Positions 45,785 to 57,600 of a DNA stretch of 64,000 nucleotides are shown one piece after another. This DNA comes from Capillidium heterosporum (Eukaryota; Entomophthoromycota; Entomophthoromycetes; Entomophthorales; Capillidiaceae). The stretch covers positions 124,001 to 188,000 of the forward strand of contig WBMQ01000013.1 of NCBI GenBank assembly GCA_016630905.1, written 5' to 3'. The first letter of the stretch is position 1. The number at the start of each line of letters is the position of its first letter. The position numbers and the translations under genes are program-made. The notes beneath the pieces are model-generated. The model made no database searches. It saw only the letters and a list, made by a program, of their open reading frames with translations, and was not told the DNA's origin.

Positions 45785-47427
45785 TTTTTCATTTCTCCCT
45801 ACTGATCTATAACCTACCTCGCCTAAAATTTCGTCCTCCACCTAAAACGGTATCAAAGTTAGAATGTGTCGTAACCACCTATTTATACCCTCTATCTTTA
45901 CCTCCACTCCGTACTCTTCACCTTACTTTAGCTTGGCTTGATTTTGTTGTTATCTCTTGTCGCAAGTCAAGCTTACAACTTTAACCTCGCCCTTTAAAAA
46001 CTTAATCTTTTGAAAAGCTGATAGCTATATTTTTAAACTGTATCGTACTCTGTTCATTTTACCTGTTGTTTAAGCTATAAATATATTATGTTTTTACTAT
46101 GATTATATTTGATCAATATAGTGTGTACTTTTAATTGTTGAGTAAACGATAGGCATTATTCTAATTAGATTATAATGGTAATAATGAATGGATGATAAAA
46201 TCGTTCGTTATTTTAACATCAACTGGCTAACTAGTATTAGCTTACGACAGAAAATCAATGAAAAGCATATATAAATTCATCTTGAGATACATTTATTATT
46301 TTTGCTAATTGTTAGCCAAAGCATTCAAACCACATCTTTCAAAGAAGAATATGTTTTAATTTTCTTACTACGTTTAAAGTACTGAATAAATGTAAACTAC
46401 TACCAGTTTGCGAATATACCTATATAATAGTATCCTTATCTTCCAACAACTTTGAAGTAGGTAGCAGATTAACGTCATATACTACCTAATTTATCTCCAA
46501 TGTATTTGTAGAAGGTTATTTGAAGCCATTTGATTTGATCAAAGGCTAGCACATGATTGTTAGTTCCACTCAACTTTACTTTCCAATTGATTGCCTTTGG
46601 AGGAGATTCTAGGGAACAAGTAGGATCAAAGCTGGGTACAGGTATATCGTTCTAGAATACCCACCCTTTGAAGGCAACTGCAGTGACTACTTGGATACTA
46701 TTGGTACAAATGGTTTGAGAATTCTCAACCTTCTAATTAGAGCTAGATCATAAAACTATGGGGAAGTTGAAAATGCAAAAGTTTAGAGTTTTGGAGTTAT
46801 CGATGGAATTTATGCAGCCACGCAATCAACTTTGAACAAGAGCAGCACTTTGGAATATCCACAACTGCAGCAATGAAAATGAGGCTGCACTCAAATTGCT
46901 AATTTGCCATATCCAATCGAAAGGTGGCACTACTGGTGAATGGCATTGGTGAGTTCCTTCACGAGGTGCACATACTTTAGGTTTGATTTAGCCAAGAGTG
47001 GTTCAGAAATCACAGCCAAGAAAATTTAAACTATTCCCAACCTAGCCAATCTAACTTCAAGGATAAAATTTCAACCCAACTAATAATAATCTAAATTGGC
47101 AATTTCACCACACTTTTGGCCGCAAACGTTCATTAAGTATGCTCGGAACAAAACACTTAATTTATTGCGTAATAGGCTTTGATTTCATTCCAAGATGCAA
47201 GCTTTCGACTGAATGAAATTGCAACTTCAAATGGAATTAGGTCACAAACTAGTAAAACTCCGAACTGCAAAAACGGATGGTAGTGGAGAATCTCAAGGAA
47301 AAGATTAAGGTGGAGTTGTTTAAATAGATATTTGACTTGAACCTGCCTTAGTTCCTTAACAGTTCAAATAGTCGCATCTCACCTATATCCAGTACCGACA
47401 AAAGAATTTGACGTTTCCAAGATCAAG
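45785..47427. other. intergenic with a possible dead gene
   Basis: On the minus strand near 46650-46480 there is an uninterrupted peptide of about 60 residues without a start (NDIPVPSFDPTCSLESPP, INWKVKLSGTNNHVLAFDQI, KWLQITFYKYIGDKLGSI), preceded in another frame by AVAFKGWVF near 46680-46655. It looks like a gene fragment of unknown family. The remainder next to 47427 is the desaturase promoter. Confidence 0.4.
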
Positions 47428-48819
47428 ATGGCGCCACCACAAGCAGTTACCCAAGAGTTCTCCAAGCAGGTCTACGACCAGACCTTAATTAATAAGCTGA
47501 CCAAGGAAGGAGAAGTCCTATTGATATTCGACAAGAAGGTATACGACGTCAAGAAGTTTGCCAAGCACCACCCGGGTGGTGATCACCTGATAGATATCTC
47601 CAAAGGTACCGACGCAACTGACGTTATGCGAGCTATGCACCACCAATCCATCTTGGACAAGAAGCTAAAGTACTACTACATTGGTGAGTTTGTCGACAGT
47701 ATAGATGGTAAGATAACCCCTGAACGTAAGGCCCACTTGGACCGCAAGTACAAACTCTCCAAGGCTTACCAGGAACTGGAGCAGAAGATTATCGCTGATG
47801 GGTTATACGAGCCCAACCACTGGTTCTTCATAAAGGAAGGTATCAAATGCATTCTCCTATTCGTTGCTTCTATAGGGCTGGCCCTTTTTGGCCCTAGACA
47901 CATCGCCAATTTTGTTGTCTCTGCTTTACTCTTGACAATTATGTGGCAGCAGGGTGCCTTCCTCGTCCACGATTTGGCCCATCGGTATGTGACCTACGAC
48001 AACAAATTCGACTACATGGTCGCTGTTGTCTTTAGTAACTTCTGCTCGGGTACTTGCGTAGGTTGGTGGAAGCACAACCACAATACACACCACATTATCA
48101 CCAATGACCCCGAGTACGACCCCGATATCCAGCATATGCCCTTCTTCGCTTACTCGACCAAGTTCTTCAACTCGCTGTACTCGCACTACTACGGTAGGGA
48201 GATGACCTTTGATGAAGCTGCAAAGTTCTTAGTTAGCATCCAGCACTATACCTTTTATATTGTTTTGATGTTTGCTAGGTTCAACCTCTACGCTCAAGGT
48301 TTCATCCACATGGCCACACGACCCTGCCCTATGCGTAGCTTCGAGATTGCTTGTACGGGATCCTTCTTTGTCTGGTACCCTGCTCTACTCTACACCTTCC
48401 CCAACTGGTACTGTCGTATCGCCTTTGTTTTGTTGACCCATTTACCTCAAGCCGTACTCCACTTGCAATTGCTACTAAGCCATTCCTTCATGCCCATTGA
48501 GAACGTTGATGAGGATGACATCTTTGTTCTACGTCAGTTACGCACCTCCATCGATATCGAATGCCCCGAATGGTTAGATTGGTTCCATGGCGGCTTACAC
48601 TTCCAAGCACTGCATCATCTTTTCCCTAGAGTACCTCGTCCTCACTTCCGTAAGCTCCTCGTCCATGTCAAGCAGTTCTGCGTCGAGCAAGGTTTAGTCC
48701 ACCACTCAGTCACCTTCCCCCAGGCCAACACCCGTATGCTCGATCTACTTAAAGATGTAGCTGACCAAATCAGTTTACTAGTCAAGGTTATCGACCATGC
48801 CAAGCACCATCATCATTGA
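47428..48819 (+). CDS. cytochrome b5-fusion fatty-acid/sphingolipid desaturase (delta-8 type)
   Basis: A front-end desaturase of 463 residues in one exon. An N-terminal cytochrome b5 domain carries the haem motif HPGGD at 48-52 and a second His in MRAMHHQ. The membrane desaturase domain has three histidine boxes: HDLAH (about 181), HNTHH (about 218) and QALHH (about 392, in WFHGGLHFQALHHLFPRVP). NDPEYDPDIQHMPFFAY after box 2 matches fungal sphingolipid delta-8 desaturases, which introduce the double bond in long-chain bases for glucosylceramide. Box 3 normally reads QIEHH; Ala-Leu here is a variation, but Gln and both His are kept. The protein ends in KHHHH. Specificity (sphingolipid versus fatty acid) cannot be settled from sequence. 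Confidence 0.92.
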   Translation: MAPPQAVTQEFSKQVYDQTLINKLTKEGEVLLIFDKKVYDVKKFAKHHPGGDHLIDISKGTDATDVMRAMHHQSILDKKLKYYYIGEFVDSIDGKITPERKAHLDRKYKLSKAYQELEQKIIADGLYEPNHWFFIKEGIKCILLFVASIGLALFGPRHIANFVVSALLLTIMWQQGAFLVHDLAHRYVTYDNKFDYMVAVVFSNFCSGTCVGWWKHNHNTHHIITNDPEYDPDIQHMPFFAYSTKFFNSLYSHYYGREMTFDEAAKFLVSIQHYTFYIVLMFARFNLYAQGFIHMATRPCPMRSFEIACTGSFFVWYPALLYTFPNWYCRIAFVLLTHLPQAVLHLQLLLSHSFMPIENVDEDDIFVLRQLRTSIDIECPEWLDWFHGGLHFQALHHLFPRVPRPHFRKLLVHVKQFCVEQGLVHHSVTFPQANTRMLDLLKDVADQISLLVKVIDHAKHHHH

Positions 48820-49666
48820 TTGATCCCCTGTGTTTTTTACTTTTATCTTTAATTTTTGTACCAAACTGTTAAAACTAAATATCAATTACAGAAAAGTTGT
48901 AGCTTGCTTTTCCAACAATAAAGTTTATTTTACTCTACCAACCTTGGATTTTTGTAGTTTGGAAAAGTATTTACTATCTATTTGTTTAATGGCAATTCTA
49001 TAGCTGTAAGCATATCACTCTTTACTATATATAACTTTACCTTGTTATTTACAAACTACTTGTATTAAATCTGATCAGAGAAATAAGGTTCTTGTCCGAT
49101 GAATATGGTAAAAAGAGAAAGAATAATAGAGCTTGGGATGAAGTCACCTATCAAGCAAACATAGGTAAGATTTCAAATATTTGAACTTTCATATACCTTT
49201 TAGCCGTTAATAAAATTATTGAAGCTATTGATGTGTTGTAGATAAGATATAGTAGTATTTGAATTGATGATTTTGGCTCTATAGTATATGTAAAAACCAA
49301 CAATCATCTACATTCAATACGGCTTACCCGCTCTATAAACTAAATGCATATATATATAGCTAAAGACCTGAGTTTAACTAGTTTATAAGCTTAATAGACT
49401 CCATGTCGTAGAATTTAGTTGATAATTGAAACCATTTATGTCAAAATAGAAATGTAATCCTAAGTTTAAACTATAACTGATTAGCTATAAGTACTGATAG
49501 ATACCATTGAACTTTAGAAATGTATAAAGTGTGAAATTAATTTACATATATTGATAAAGGAATTAATAATTAGTATCTAATACAATTAAGAATTCGAGCT
49601 ATATAAGTGTTGGAAAGCCCATTAAAACTCGGAGCTACTTAGTAGTATGTTGAACCTATAAATAAC
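48820..49666. other. intergenic between convergent genes
   Basis: 3' flanks of the desaturase and the phosducin-like gene. A plus-strand patch near 49075-49165 is peptide-like but has no start codon. No gene called. Confidence 0.45.
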
Positions 49667-50540
49667 TTAGCGTAGGAAAACTAAACTATTATACCTCTTC
49701 AAAACTGCTTCAATAGCTACCGCATCTAGTTGTTGACCATCTTGCAAATTTGATTTGAAGGGTGTCAAATTAAGGATAAGCTCTCCACCTTGGTAGACTA
49801 GAATAGCTGGGAGAGCTACCTCGTCAAATTCAGATAGTGTGTTGGAGGCGACCATCTCACAGAACTTTACCTTTAAGAACTTTTGGCATAATACTTTGAA
49901 GGCGTTGTGTACTGCCAAACAGTCGTCGATATACTGAAACGAAAATGTTGGTTAGAGCTGAACTATCAGATAAAAATTTAAAAGTAATACACTTACTGTC
50001 TCGTAGAGATGGATTATTACTACCGTTTGGCTATCCGTCTTATCAACGGCATCATTATAAGTTGAAAAGCTTAGTTGTTCCACCTTGCCAAATTTAGCTT
50101 GGTTCGAATTGCCTCGATTGGATTTTATTTCCAAGTTTATAGGATCCCTAGTTTTCTGCAACCTTTCTGCTTCTGCTTCCAACTCCTTCTCCCAATCGGA
50201 AAGCTCGTCTTCGTCGTCAACTGGTATGGCTTTAGTTGTATTAGTCGGTACATTTTTAGGTTGGGTACGCATGTCCCTTAAAAATTTGTAGTCAGCCAGC
50301 ACACCTTTAGGGCCTGTTTGACTTCCCGTTACCCTCGTACTCAATTTATTCAACTTGAACTACTTTAGTTAAGAAAAATTTATAGTTTTTTACCTGTTTG
50401 CTTTGGTTGGAATTAGTTTCTGGTACCTGCTTCTCGCCTTCTTCATCTTCAGAGCCAGTTTCACCATCCGTATTACGGTCGATTAAGTCGTCATCCGAAA
50501 AGGTGACTAGGTTGGTGAAGGTTGAATCTAGGTTCGCCAT
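49667..50540 (-). CDS. PLP1: phosducin-like protein (thioredoxin-fold, G-beta/CCT cofactor)
   Basis: Three exons: 50540-50394, 50353-49997, 49933-49667; about 256 residues. The N-terminus is acidic (DDDLIDRNTDGETGSEDEEG), then GSQTGPKGVLADYKFLRDM, the conserved phosducin helix-1 segment, and a coiled region ELSDWEKELEAEAERL. The thioredoxin-like domain shows VVIIHLYE, CLAVHNAFKVLCQKF, VKFCEMVAS, LPAILVYQGGELILNLTPF. Family members help CCT fold G-beta and other WD proteins. Sequence places it with PhLP1/Plp1 rather than the Plp2 group, but not decisively. Intron lengths are 40 and 63 nt. Confidence 0.88.
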
Positions 50541-51031
50541 CTGCTAGGTTGATAATAACTTCCACTTCTTGTTGGGTAACAAAGCCTAATTCTTTTGAGT
50601 TGAATTCCGAACTTTGCTTAATGAATGCTTTTATGGTGTGAATTCATAAAGACAGTAGATTGATGATTCAATGAAATTGACGTATTCGTATCAAAACAAT
50701 TGGTTCCTTGAATTAGGACTCCTTTATAGATAGGAGATCGGAAAAATAGTTGCTTATTTCTATAATCGAACTCAAAAACTGTAGATTGAGTTTCAAACCA
50801 AATATCAGCCATTACATTCTATCAGCCCCTCCTCTTGTCTCTAAAGGTACCTTTTTCAAACGATAAGGCTAATAGAATAGATATAGGAACGTTATCGAGT
50901 TCAAGCTAGAATAAATTAAGACGATTCATCAGTTACTCCAGATTATAGTTTACACAAAAGCTTAGTGTAGAATCTACTGTATCCAAATCTCCTTCATACT
51001 TTCCAACCAATCTTTTCTACCTGCAAATAAT
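50541..51031. promoter_or_regulatory. bidirectional promoter region
   Basis: About 490 bp separate the divergent starts of the phosducin-like gene and the lineage-specific ORF. The last 40 bp before 51032 share sequence with the flank of the dead paralogue at 8650-9200. A 64-codon ATG frame at 50812-50618 (minus) lies inside; it has no recognisable features. Confidence 0.45.
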
Positions 51032-51577
51032 ATGGCTAAGCTACTGCAACTTCAAACCAACAGTCTTACTAAACTCTACAATTCAACTTCAAAGCTTTAT
51101 CAACAACTTTATAGCCAAGGTAGAGATGTTTCCGGCTCCTTCAATAAGCGAAATTTTAGTTGGACCGCAAATCTACCATCGAGCTTGCCCCTTTCGTTTA
51201 AATCCGCAAAAACCAGACCAACTACAGGGTCAATCAGAGGTATTATCGATCCAAACCATCGTAACGGAAGCAAAACCAAACTAAATTTAAGGCTTAGCTA
51301 CCAATTTTACACTACCAAATCAGATGCCTTCCGACACTTCCTCTTCGGTAAACCCGACCCAAAACAACCTACCGATTCGGCAACAAAAGCTTCGGTACTG
51401 CAAACTGTTTCCGGGGATCTTCCCGATGCTACTGTATCTGATGATTTCAAATCTCGTTCAAGCAATGATCAGAGTGAAGACTTGAGTGGTGAATCGGGAG
51501 AGGAAATTCAAGGTGAAACTTATGATGGGTTTGGTGATGCAGCAGGTGGTTGCGACGGTGGGGGTTCAAGTGATTGA
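51032..51577 (+). CDS. lineage-specific protein with KRNFSW motif and Gly-rich Cys tail
   Basis: A single-exon frame of 181 residues. The N-terminal part is Ser/Thr/Leu/Lys-rich without acidic residues over the first 30, which would suit a mitochondrial presequence, but no cleavage site can be named. Conserved blocks, judged against the dead copy at 8650-9200, are SKLYQQLYSQGRDVSG, FNKRNFSW, SDAFRHFLFG and TKASVLQT. The tail is acidic and Ser-rich and ends GDAAGGCDGGGSSD. No known domain. Conservation of the blocks in the decayed paralogue is the evidence that the frame is real. Function unknown. Confidence 0.7.
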   Translation: MAKLLQLQTNSLTKLYNSTSKLYQQLYSQGRDVSGSFNKRNFSWTANLPSSLPLSFKSAKTRPTTGSIRGIIDPNHRNGSKTKLNLRLSYQFYTTKSDAFRHFLFGKPDPKQPTDSATKASVLQTVSGDLPDATVSDDFKSRSSNDQSEDLSGESGEEIQGETYDGFGDAAGGCDGGGSSD

Positions 51578-54055
51578 TAAATTTAAAAAGTGGTAGACCT
51601 AGCGAAATTGAAGGGAATAAAATAGTTTAAACACTTGCTACGAAAGATAGTGTACTTTAAAACCATAACATTTGTTATAACTTTACTAATATAAACAATC
51701 GGAAGCCGAGTTAGTACTTATAATCCAGGAAATCAAATTTGCCAACGGTGGAATTCCTAAGAATGAGTTGCCGAAGCAGCACCTGGAGTTGGAGTTTGCT
51801 TATCCTTGAAATAGGAAATCCTACTCAACATCTCTCCCAACTTTGAAATTGAAATGAGAGGACAAGTGTCATATTAAATTGATTACTCTACATTTATTAC
51901 ACATTGCCAAACTCTTCATATTTGGAATATACGATAGAGTAAGGATAGAATGAAAAAGGAGAGTACTATGTGCTGCAGCACAGCTACTTGGCAAATCAAG
52001 GAAAGTATTTGGCTAATAGTGGCTCTACTTCCAGTACTTGTAATGATGTAGCTATTTGATTTTTGGTGAAGGAATGTAGTTGAAAAACAGCTTATCTTAT
52101 ACAATTTTGATTGTACGTAGGTGAGCAACTTTATATCGCTGCTCAACACACTTCCATCCTCTCTCTACATATAAATGGCATTTCTGTTTGTATAGATGAG
52201 TTTTCCAAGTTCAGATAGATACTCTATAGGTGACTATCGATTGAGTAGCCATCGTTCCTGCGTAATGAACTCCTTGTTTTATCAAATTACTTGAAACTTT
52301 CTATTGCTTCGAATGGTGGCTTTTCAGGCAACTTCGGCATCGAACGATAAAGTGAAGCTAAATTGACATGTGCATTTAATTTTAGTATTGAGATTGAAGG
52401 AAAGGCTGAATGAGATGAAGGTAAATTATACAAGTCTTCTTTTAGGTAGGAGCTTGAGTACGTTTGCCAGATTAAATTCTAGTCAAGCAAAACTTTGTAA
52501 CTTAAAATTGAACCATTTATCGAACTTAAACAGCATTGCAATTCTTGTTGAGTTGGCAAATTTAATGAGAGAAGCATTCGAATCTTTTATGATTTCAATG
52601 GATTCCCTAGCATAGGAACTTTCAAGCATAATAAAAATTGCCTTGTAAAGAAAGGAATCCACATAAGATTATATTAAGTTTGAAAATTCTTTCCCAAATT
52701 TGGAAAAAGTCAAGTTAATTGTAACAACCTTGGTCGCCACAATCCCTATCACTAGGCCATAGATCTGATTCTTTTGTTTTTTCTCGTACCACCTTCTTTA
52801 CCAACTTTCCACTTTCTGAGCTTCCAATCCATAACCATTTTTTGCTACAAACCAATTCTACTCTCCAAATTTTCTGACTACTTCTTTTCTTTTAACTTTG
52901 ATTATAGACTAGGAATCCCAGTTATTAGTAGTATAGCATCTAATACTGGAGTTCCAATAATTATAAACTCATCAGTAGGAGTTGACATTATCACTAGTTT
53001 TTCTGGCTAAACTTGATAAAATTTCCAATTAATATAGTAGCCTAGTTAAAGATGGGAACTTAATACATACAATATAACCATTTCCAAGATACAAAAGAGG
53101 TATTTAAACTCTTTGATTGCTATTCAAAGCCAGTATATTGACAATATTCTTCCTTACCAGCTCTATATGTTATCTACGATCATATGCTGTTTCCTCATCA
53201 TAGCTGTTACTCAACAATTTGGGTTCGCTTCATATCGCTATCTTTAGCTATTGCTCACCCTTCAATTCTGCTCCTAGTCACAACTGTTATTCAACAGCCT
53301 GATCTCGTTTCCTAGCCTTTGAATAAAGCTTTGTCCCTAGTAAATATCTTCATTTACCAGTGTAGTACTACTATGTGGTCCGAAATTTCCACTCTCTCAG
53401 CTTCCTACTTCCTCTTGATTCTCCTAGTAATCCTTAGAGCTCATCTCCTTTGAACAATTATTATTACCAACGCAGTGGCCAGCATTGGTTCTACCTTCCC
53501 GACTTATCATGTCATACACTCACATTACGACACTGCCATTAATTGGATTTAATGGTATCTTTCTGAGCCTTACAGGAGTTATCAATCAACAAGTATTCAG
53601 GATTCAAGAAATATTCATAGATAAACTCAGATAAATGTATTGTTTTTAGAACTTCTTTGTTCTCCAACCCAAATTAAATGTATTGTACTTTTCACATAAT
53701 CTAAAACCCAAGATCATATCTATATATCCCTTACTATCAAGTCCAAATTTAAAAAATTCAACCTAACGTGATGAAGAAGCTAGTTTTCCAATTCAAACTC
53801 AAGAAATCAAACAAATTTAGTAATAAACAAATATTTTCCAATTATAGTAACTTTTCAATGCCAAGTTCAATCGAAACAAGCTTATTAAATATAGATTGAC
53901 AAAAAACTAAAGGAGCTTAAAACTTTTCTTTGTTTAAAAGATACATATGAATACACCTTCTGACTATCATCTACATATCCCTACATCTTACTACCTAGGC
54001 TTAGCGTATAAATACTTGCGTACCAACTTACCTCACCAACCAAAAATCCAAAAAT
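51578..54055. other. intergenic, no intact gene
   Basis: About 2.5 kb before the receptor gene. A signal-peptide-like start (MLSTIICCFLIIAVTQQFGF) at 53168 runs only 26 codons before a stop and may be the head of another dead secreted-protein gene. Moderately C-rich sequence runs 53,150-53,550. Otherwise nothing assignable. Confidence 0.4.
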
Positions 54056-55360
54056 ATGAACATCGACCTTTATATTAAATCCTACAACTACGCCTTAACG
54101 GGGTACATATTTAACCTAATCAGCTTAGCCTGTTCTATTCTACTATGTGCTTTCATCTTTATCACTTGTAAGCTCAATCTAAAATCCACCCAACGTTTAA
54201 GCTACCGCTTATACTTCTGGATCGGTTTATCGGACTTTTTCAACAACTTGTTAGCATACTTCACTACCAGTGGCTATCTTTTGAACTATACCAATGGTTT
54301 TGACTCTAATAATCCAGTATCTCTTGTCGATTTAACTTCCAATATCTACCTCAGCGATAACTTGAGCTGTAATTTATTGTACCACCTCACCCAACTCTCT
54401 AATTTGTACTTCATGATCCTAACCGGTAGCTTAGCTTTCAACCTGCACCTAGTATTCCTACGTCGAAAATACTTTCCCATTCTAACCCATCACTTCTATA
54501 ACCTATTAAGTTTATTCATTAGTTCGTTATTAGTCCTACCTTCCATGGTCTACGCCTTGGTTAGCAATACTTGCGGTGGTTTCATCAGTAAGAAAACATA
54601 TCCCCTAAACGTTATCTGGTACTTGGGAGCTTGGACTCTGCCTACCTTTTTAATCTGCTCTTACTGTTTCTATGTCTTTGTAAAAGTGGTCATTCACCTT
54701 ACTAAAAACCGCAAACTGTTGAATAACGCCTTGGTATCCAAACCAAAAATTGTAGCTGCCACTAGCCCTACACCTTTATGGGCAAAGTACAATTCCCAGT
54801 GCATCATTCGTGACTCGACAATTAGTACCAACACTAGAGACCTATCGTTAGCTATTAATTTAGATCGATTCGCAGCGCGACTTTTAACTTACGCCCTGAT
54901 CCCTATAATCACTCAGATGCCCTACATTATATGCTACGTTACCTTGACTAGGACTGATACAACTATGGAGCTGAAGTTGTTTATCAATTTGGTTGGCTTC
55001 GCCTCCGGCTTTTTAAACTTTGTAGCCTTTTTGTTCGACCCAGCCTTACTCTACATATTCAACTTTAAGCATAGCAAGGCTAATGAACCTTTGAATGATA
55101 GTACAGCTAATAACAACCATGAAGATGAAGGTAGGGCAATGGGTACAAGTAATGAAGGTTGGAAAATTAAATGGTTTAAAAGTTACAAGTTCAACCTACC
55201 TTTGAAATTCAACTATAGGGACAGCAACGATAGTTCACCTTTTAAAAATAGTTGCGTCGAAAGTAATGATAGTGAATTGTCTGCGATCAAACAAATCGAT
55301 TTGGAAGCTAATAGTGTGGAAACCAAGGTTGAGGGGGATTTTATGTTGAAGTGCCTTTGA
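54056..55360 (+). CDS. seven-transmembrane (GPCR-like) receptor
   Basis: A single-exon protein of 434 residues with seven hydrophobic segments: about 14-40, 50-72, 105-130, 140-165, 180-207, 270-295 and 305-330. A conserved-looking Cys sits in the first outer loop (NLSCNLLYHL) and another in the second (SNTCGGFIS). The third inner loop is long and polar, and the C-terminal 90 residues are hydrophilic and Ser/Asn-rich, as in rhodopsin- or cAMP-receptor-like GPCRs. No classical DRY motif is seen. Ligand unknown. A dead inverted copy follows 1 kb downstream, so this belongs to a local family. Confidence 0.8.
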   Translation: MNIDLYIKSYNYALTGYIFNLISLACSILLCAFIFITCKLNLKSTQRLSYRLYFWIGLSDFFNNLLAYFTTSGYLLNYTNGFDSNNPVSLVDLTSNIYLSDNLSCNLLYHLTQLSNLYFMILTGSLAFNLHLVFLRRKYFPILTHHFYNLLSLFISSLLVLPSMVYALVSNTCGGFISKKTYPLNVIWYLGAWTLPTFLICSYCFYVFVKVVIHLTKNRKLLNNALVSKPKIVAATSPTPLWAKYNSQCIIRDSTISTNTRDLSLAINLDRFAARLLTYALIPIITQMPYIICYVTLTRTDTTMELKLFINLVGFASGFLNFVAFLFDPALLYIFNFKHSKANEPLNDSTANNNHEDEGRAMGTSNEGWKIKWFKSYKFNLPLKFNYRDSNDSSPFKNSCVESNDSELSAIKQIDLEANSVETKVEGDFMLKCL

Positions 55361-56362
55361 ATACTATTATTAATTTTAGTAAACTTTATCGCATTATCAT
55401 TTTTTAGTTTTACATCATCATCACTTTAATAAATTACCTATTTTTTATCGAAATTGTGATGAGTATCAATAGTTTTATATTTCACTTGAATATTACCATT
55501 CTTTCTAATATAAATCTTCAACCCATTAGTTATCAATAGGAAACTCTAGATATTCAATGTTCTACAAGCTTACTGTGTAATTGAAATTGATAGTAAAACC
55601 ATTATTTGTGGAAATAAAAATTGACAGTTTTATACACTTTTCCTTTTGATTTGCTCTATTAAATTTAGTCAACTATACTAAATACTTTAAAAATAAAAAG
55701 TATCGATTTTAGTAGGATCCAAACTTATAACTACTTGAGTTTATATATATACTAAAATATATATATTATGAATTGGAAGAATCTTTATATATAAATATAT
55801 AGACAGAAATTGCAACTAAGTTTAGGATGTGATACACTAAGCCAATATAACTCAATTTCTTTGCTTCTAAGGTAATAAACATCCGTGAAACACTTTATCA
55901 TAAAGAAACAAACTACATATTTAAAGTAGCTGTGTTACACAGCTTACCCAAATTACACAAAGTAGACGGTTGTAGTACTACTATATTCATAATTTTTGTC
56001 TAATTTATTGTAGTTACCACTTTTAGCAATTTAGAAGGATATAGGATAAATCTTTAGATATCCAAGTAAAAAGAATAGCAAAAAAGCAAAGTTATATTTT
56101 CACTGTAACAATTTTTAAACGCTTCCTCTAATAATATACATAAGATGTTTATCATCCAGTTGAATACAGTGGACTCTTCATCAAGAACTGATCGATTGAA
56201 CTTTATAGTATAATCTATTAGAGCATTAATAAAATTACAAAAATATAGATAATTACAATAATTTAAATAGAAGTTTTTTGTGATTATCAAATAAAAATAA
56301 TGTAAACCTAATGGTACATTTTGTAATACCCTAAAATTTAATAAAACGTAGCAACTAAATCT
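55361..56362. other. AT-rich spacer between tail-to-tail receptor copies
   Basis: About 1 kb of AT-rich sequence with TATATA tracts around 55,740-55,800. No gene recognised. Confidence 0.5.
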
Positions 56363-57600
56363 TCAAATGCACTTCAGCATCCAATTCCCATCAACTTTAG
56401 TTTCCAGCTTATTAGATTTCAAATAGTCATCTTTAGTTCGATTCAACTAGATACCATTGCTTTCAACACAAATATGCTTCAAAGCTAAATCGTGATCGCT
56501 ATCATTCAAATCAATAGTATTGAACTTTAGAAATTGAACTGGTAATTCTTAAATCACTTGGAACACTTACTCTACCTTTATCCCCATTGTTTTCATCGAT
56601 TTCACTATTTCTTAAAAGTCCATTAACTTTGTTGGGATCAAAATTGAGTATATAAGATAGGATTGGGACAAATAGGAATGTGGTAAAGTTCAACAACACC
56701 GAAACAAACTCAACTATATTAATAAACAACCGCAATTCTATTATTGGATTTACTCTAGTCAAGGATATATAACACAGAATATAAAGATCAAGACGTAGAT
56801 TACAAGTCTTGTTACGAGCTTATTTAAACTAATGGTTAATAAAAAGCTGCTGTTGGTACTGTCAGTCAAGTTGTTAGCATCAAGCTTGGAGTTTAAAAAA
56901 AGTAAAAATGTGCATGTAAATTGTAATAGGAACCATCAATTTCACTATCATGGTATCTTTCGACAATTTGTGATTTTTGGTAAGATGTAGAACGACTTTG
57001 ATGAAAGCATAAAGGTGGTATAAGCAGATCAAAAAGGTAGGCAAAGTCCAAGTACCTATGTAACAAATGACACTCAATTGGAAAGTCCGCTTATCAATGA
57101 AGCCACTGCAAGTACTGCTAATCTATCCAGAGATCATGGAAGGTACGACTAATAGCGAACTAACTAATAGATTTATCAAGTTGTAGAAATAACAAGTTAA
57201 GATGAGGATGTCCTGTCTATGTAGGAATGTGATATGCAGATTCAAAGCTATACTATTGGTCAGTACTATAAAGTATAGGCTAGAAAGCTGTGTGAAGTGG
57301 TATAATCTACTACAGTTCAATGGGTTGTTCAAATATATGTTGGTATTTAAATTGAAAAAGGTACTTGATTTTTCAAAGTTGAAGCCATTTGTGTAGTTCA
57401 AAAAGTAACTATAAATAGTGAAAGTAAGCTAAAAATTGTTGATAAAATCAGGCAGGCTGATCCAAAAATATAAGAGGTAACTTAGGTGCTGTATATACTT
57501 TAAATTTAATTTGCAAGTGACGAAAAAAAGGTACAAAGCAGTATGAATAAATTTAGACTTGTTAAATTGAATATGTACCCTGTTAAGTTATAACTATGCC
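56363..57600 (-). pseudogene. decayed inverted copy of the 7TM receptor
   Basis: Minus-strand segments match the receptor at 54056-55360 along nearly its whole length: FVTCKLNLK, LSYLLYFWISLPDF, LNYTNGFN, LYHFTQLSSLYFIVLTNSIA, LNLHITFLHRQ, YIGTWTLPTFLICLYHLYAF, IKVVLHLTKNHKL, LRLFINIVEFVSVLLNFTTF and, at the end, HICVESNG and KLETKVDGNWMLKCI (receptor: SCVESND and SVETKVEGDFMLKCL). Several stops and frame changes and a lost stretch around the sixth helix make it non-functional. The match extends to the stop codon at 56363-56365. Confidence 0.9.

Noticed and set aside
49075-49255. A possible two-exon small gene (IREIRFLSDEYGKKRK, then AVNKIIEAIDVL after a plausible intron)
   Set aside because: No start codon can be found upstream, and the family is not recognisable. 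Could be a fragment of a dead gene.
50618-50812. A 64-codon minus-strand ATG frame between two divergent genes
   Set aside because: No motif, lies in the shared promoter region, and there is no sign of conservation.
53168-53248. Signal-peptide-like start MLSTIICCFLIIAVTQQF
   Set aside because: It stops after 26 codons and no downstream segments could be assigned to a secreted family.
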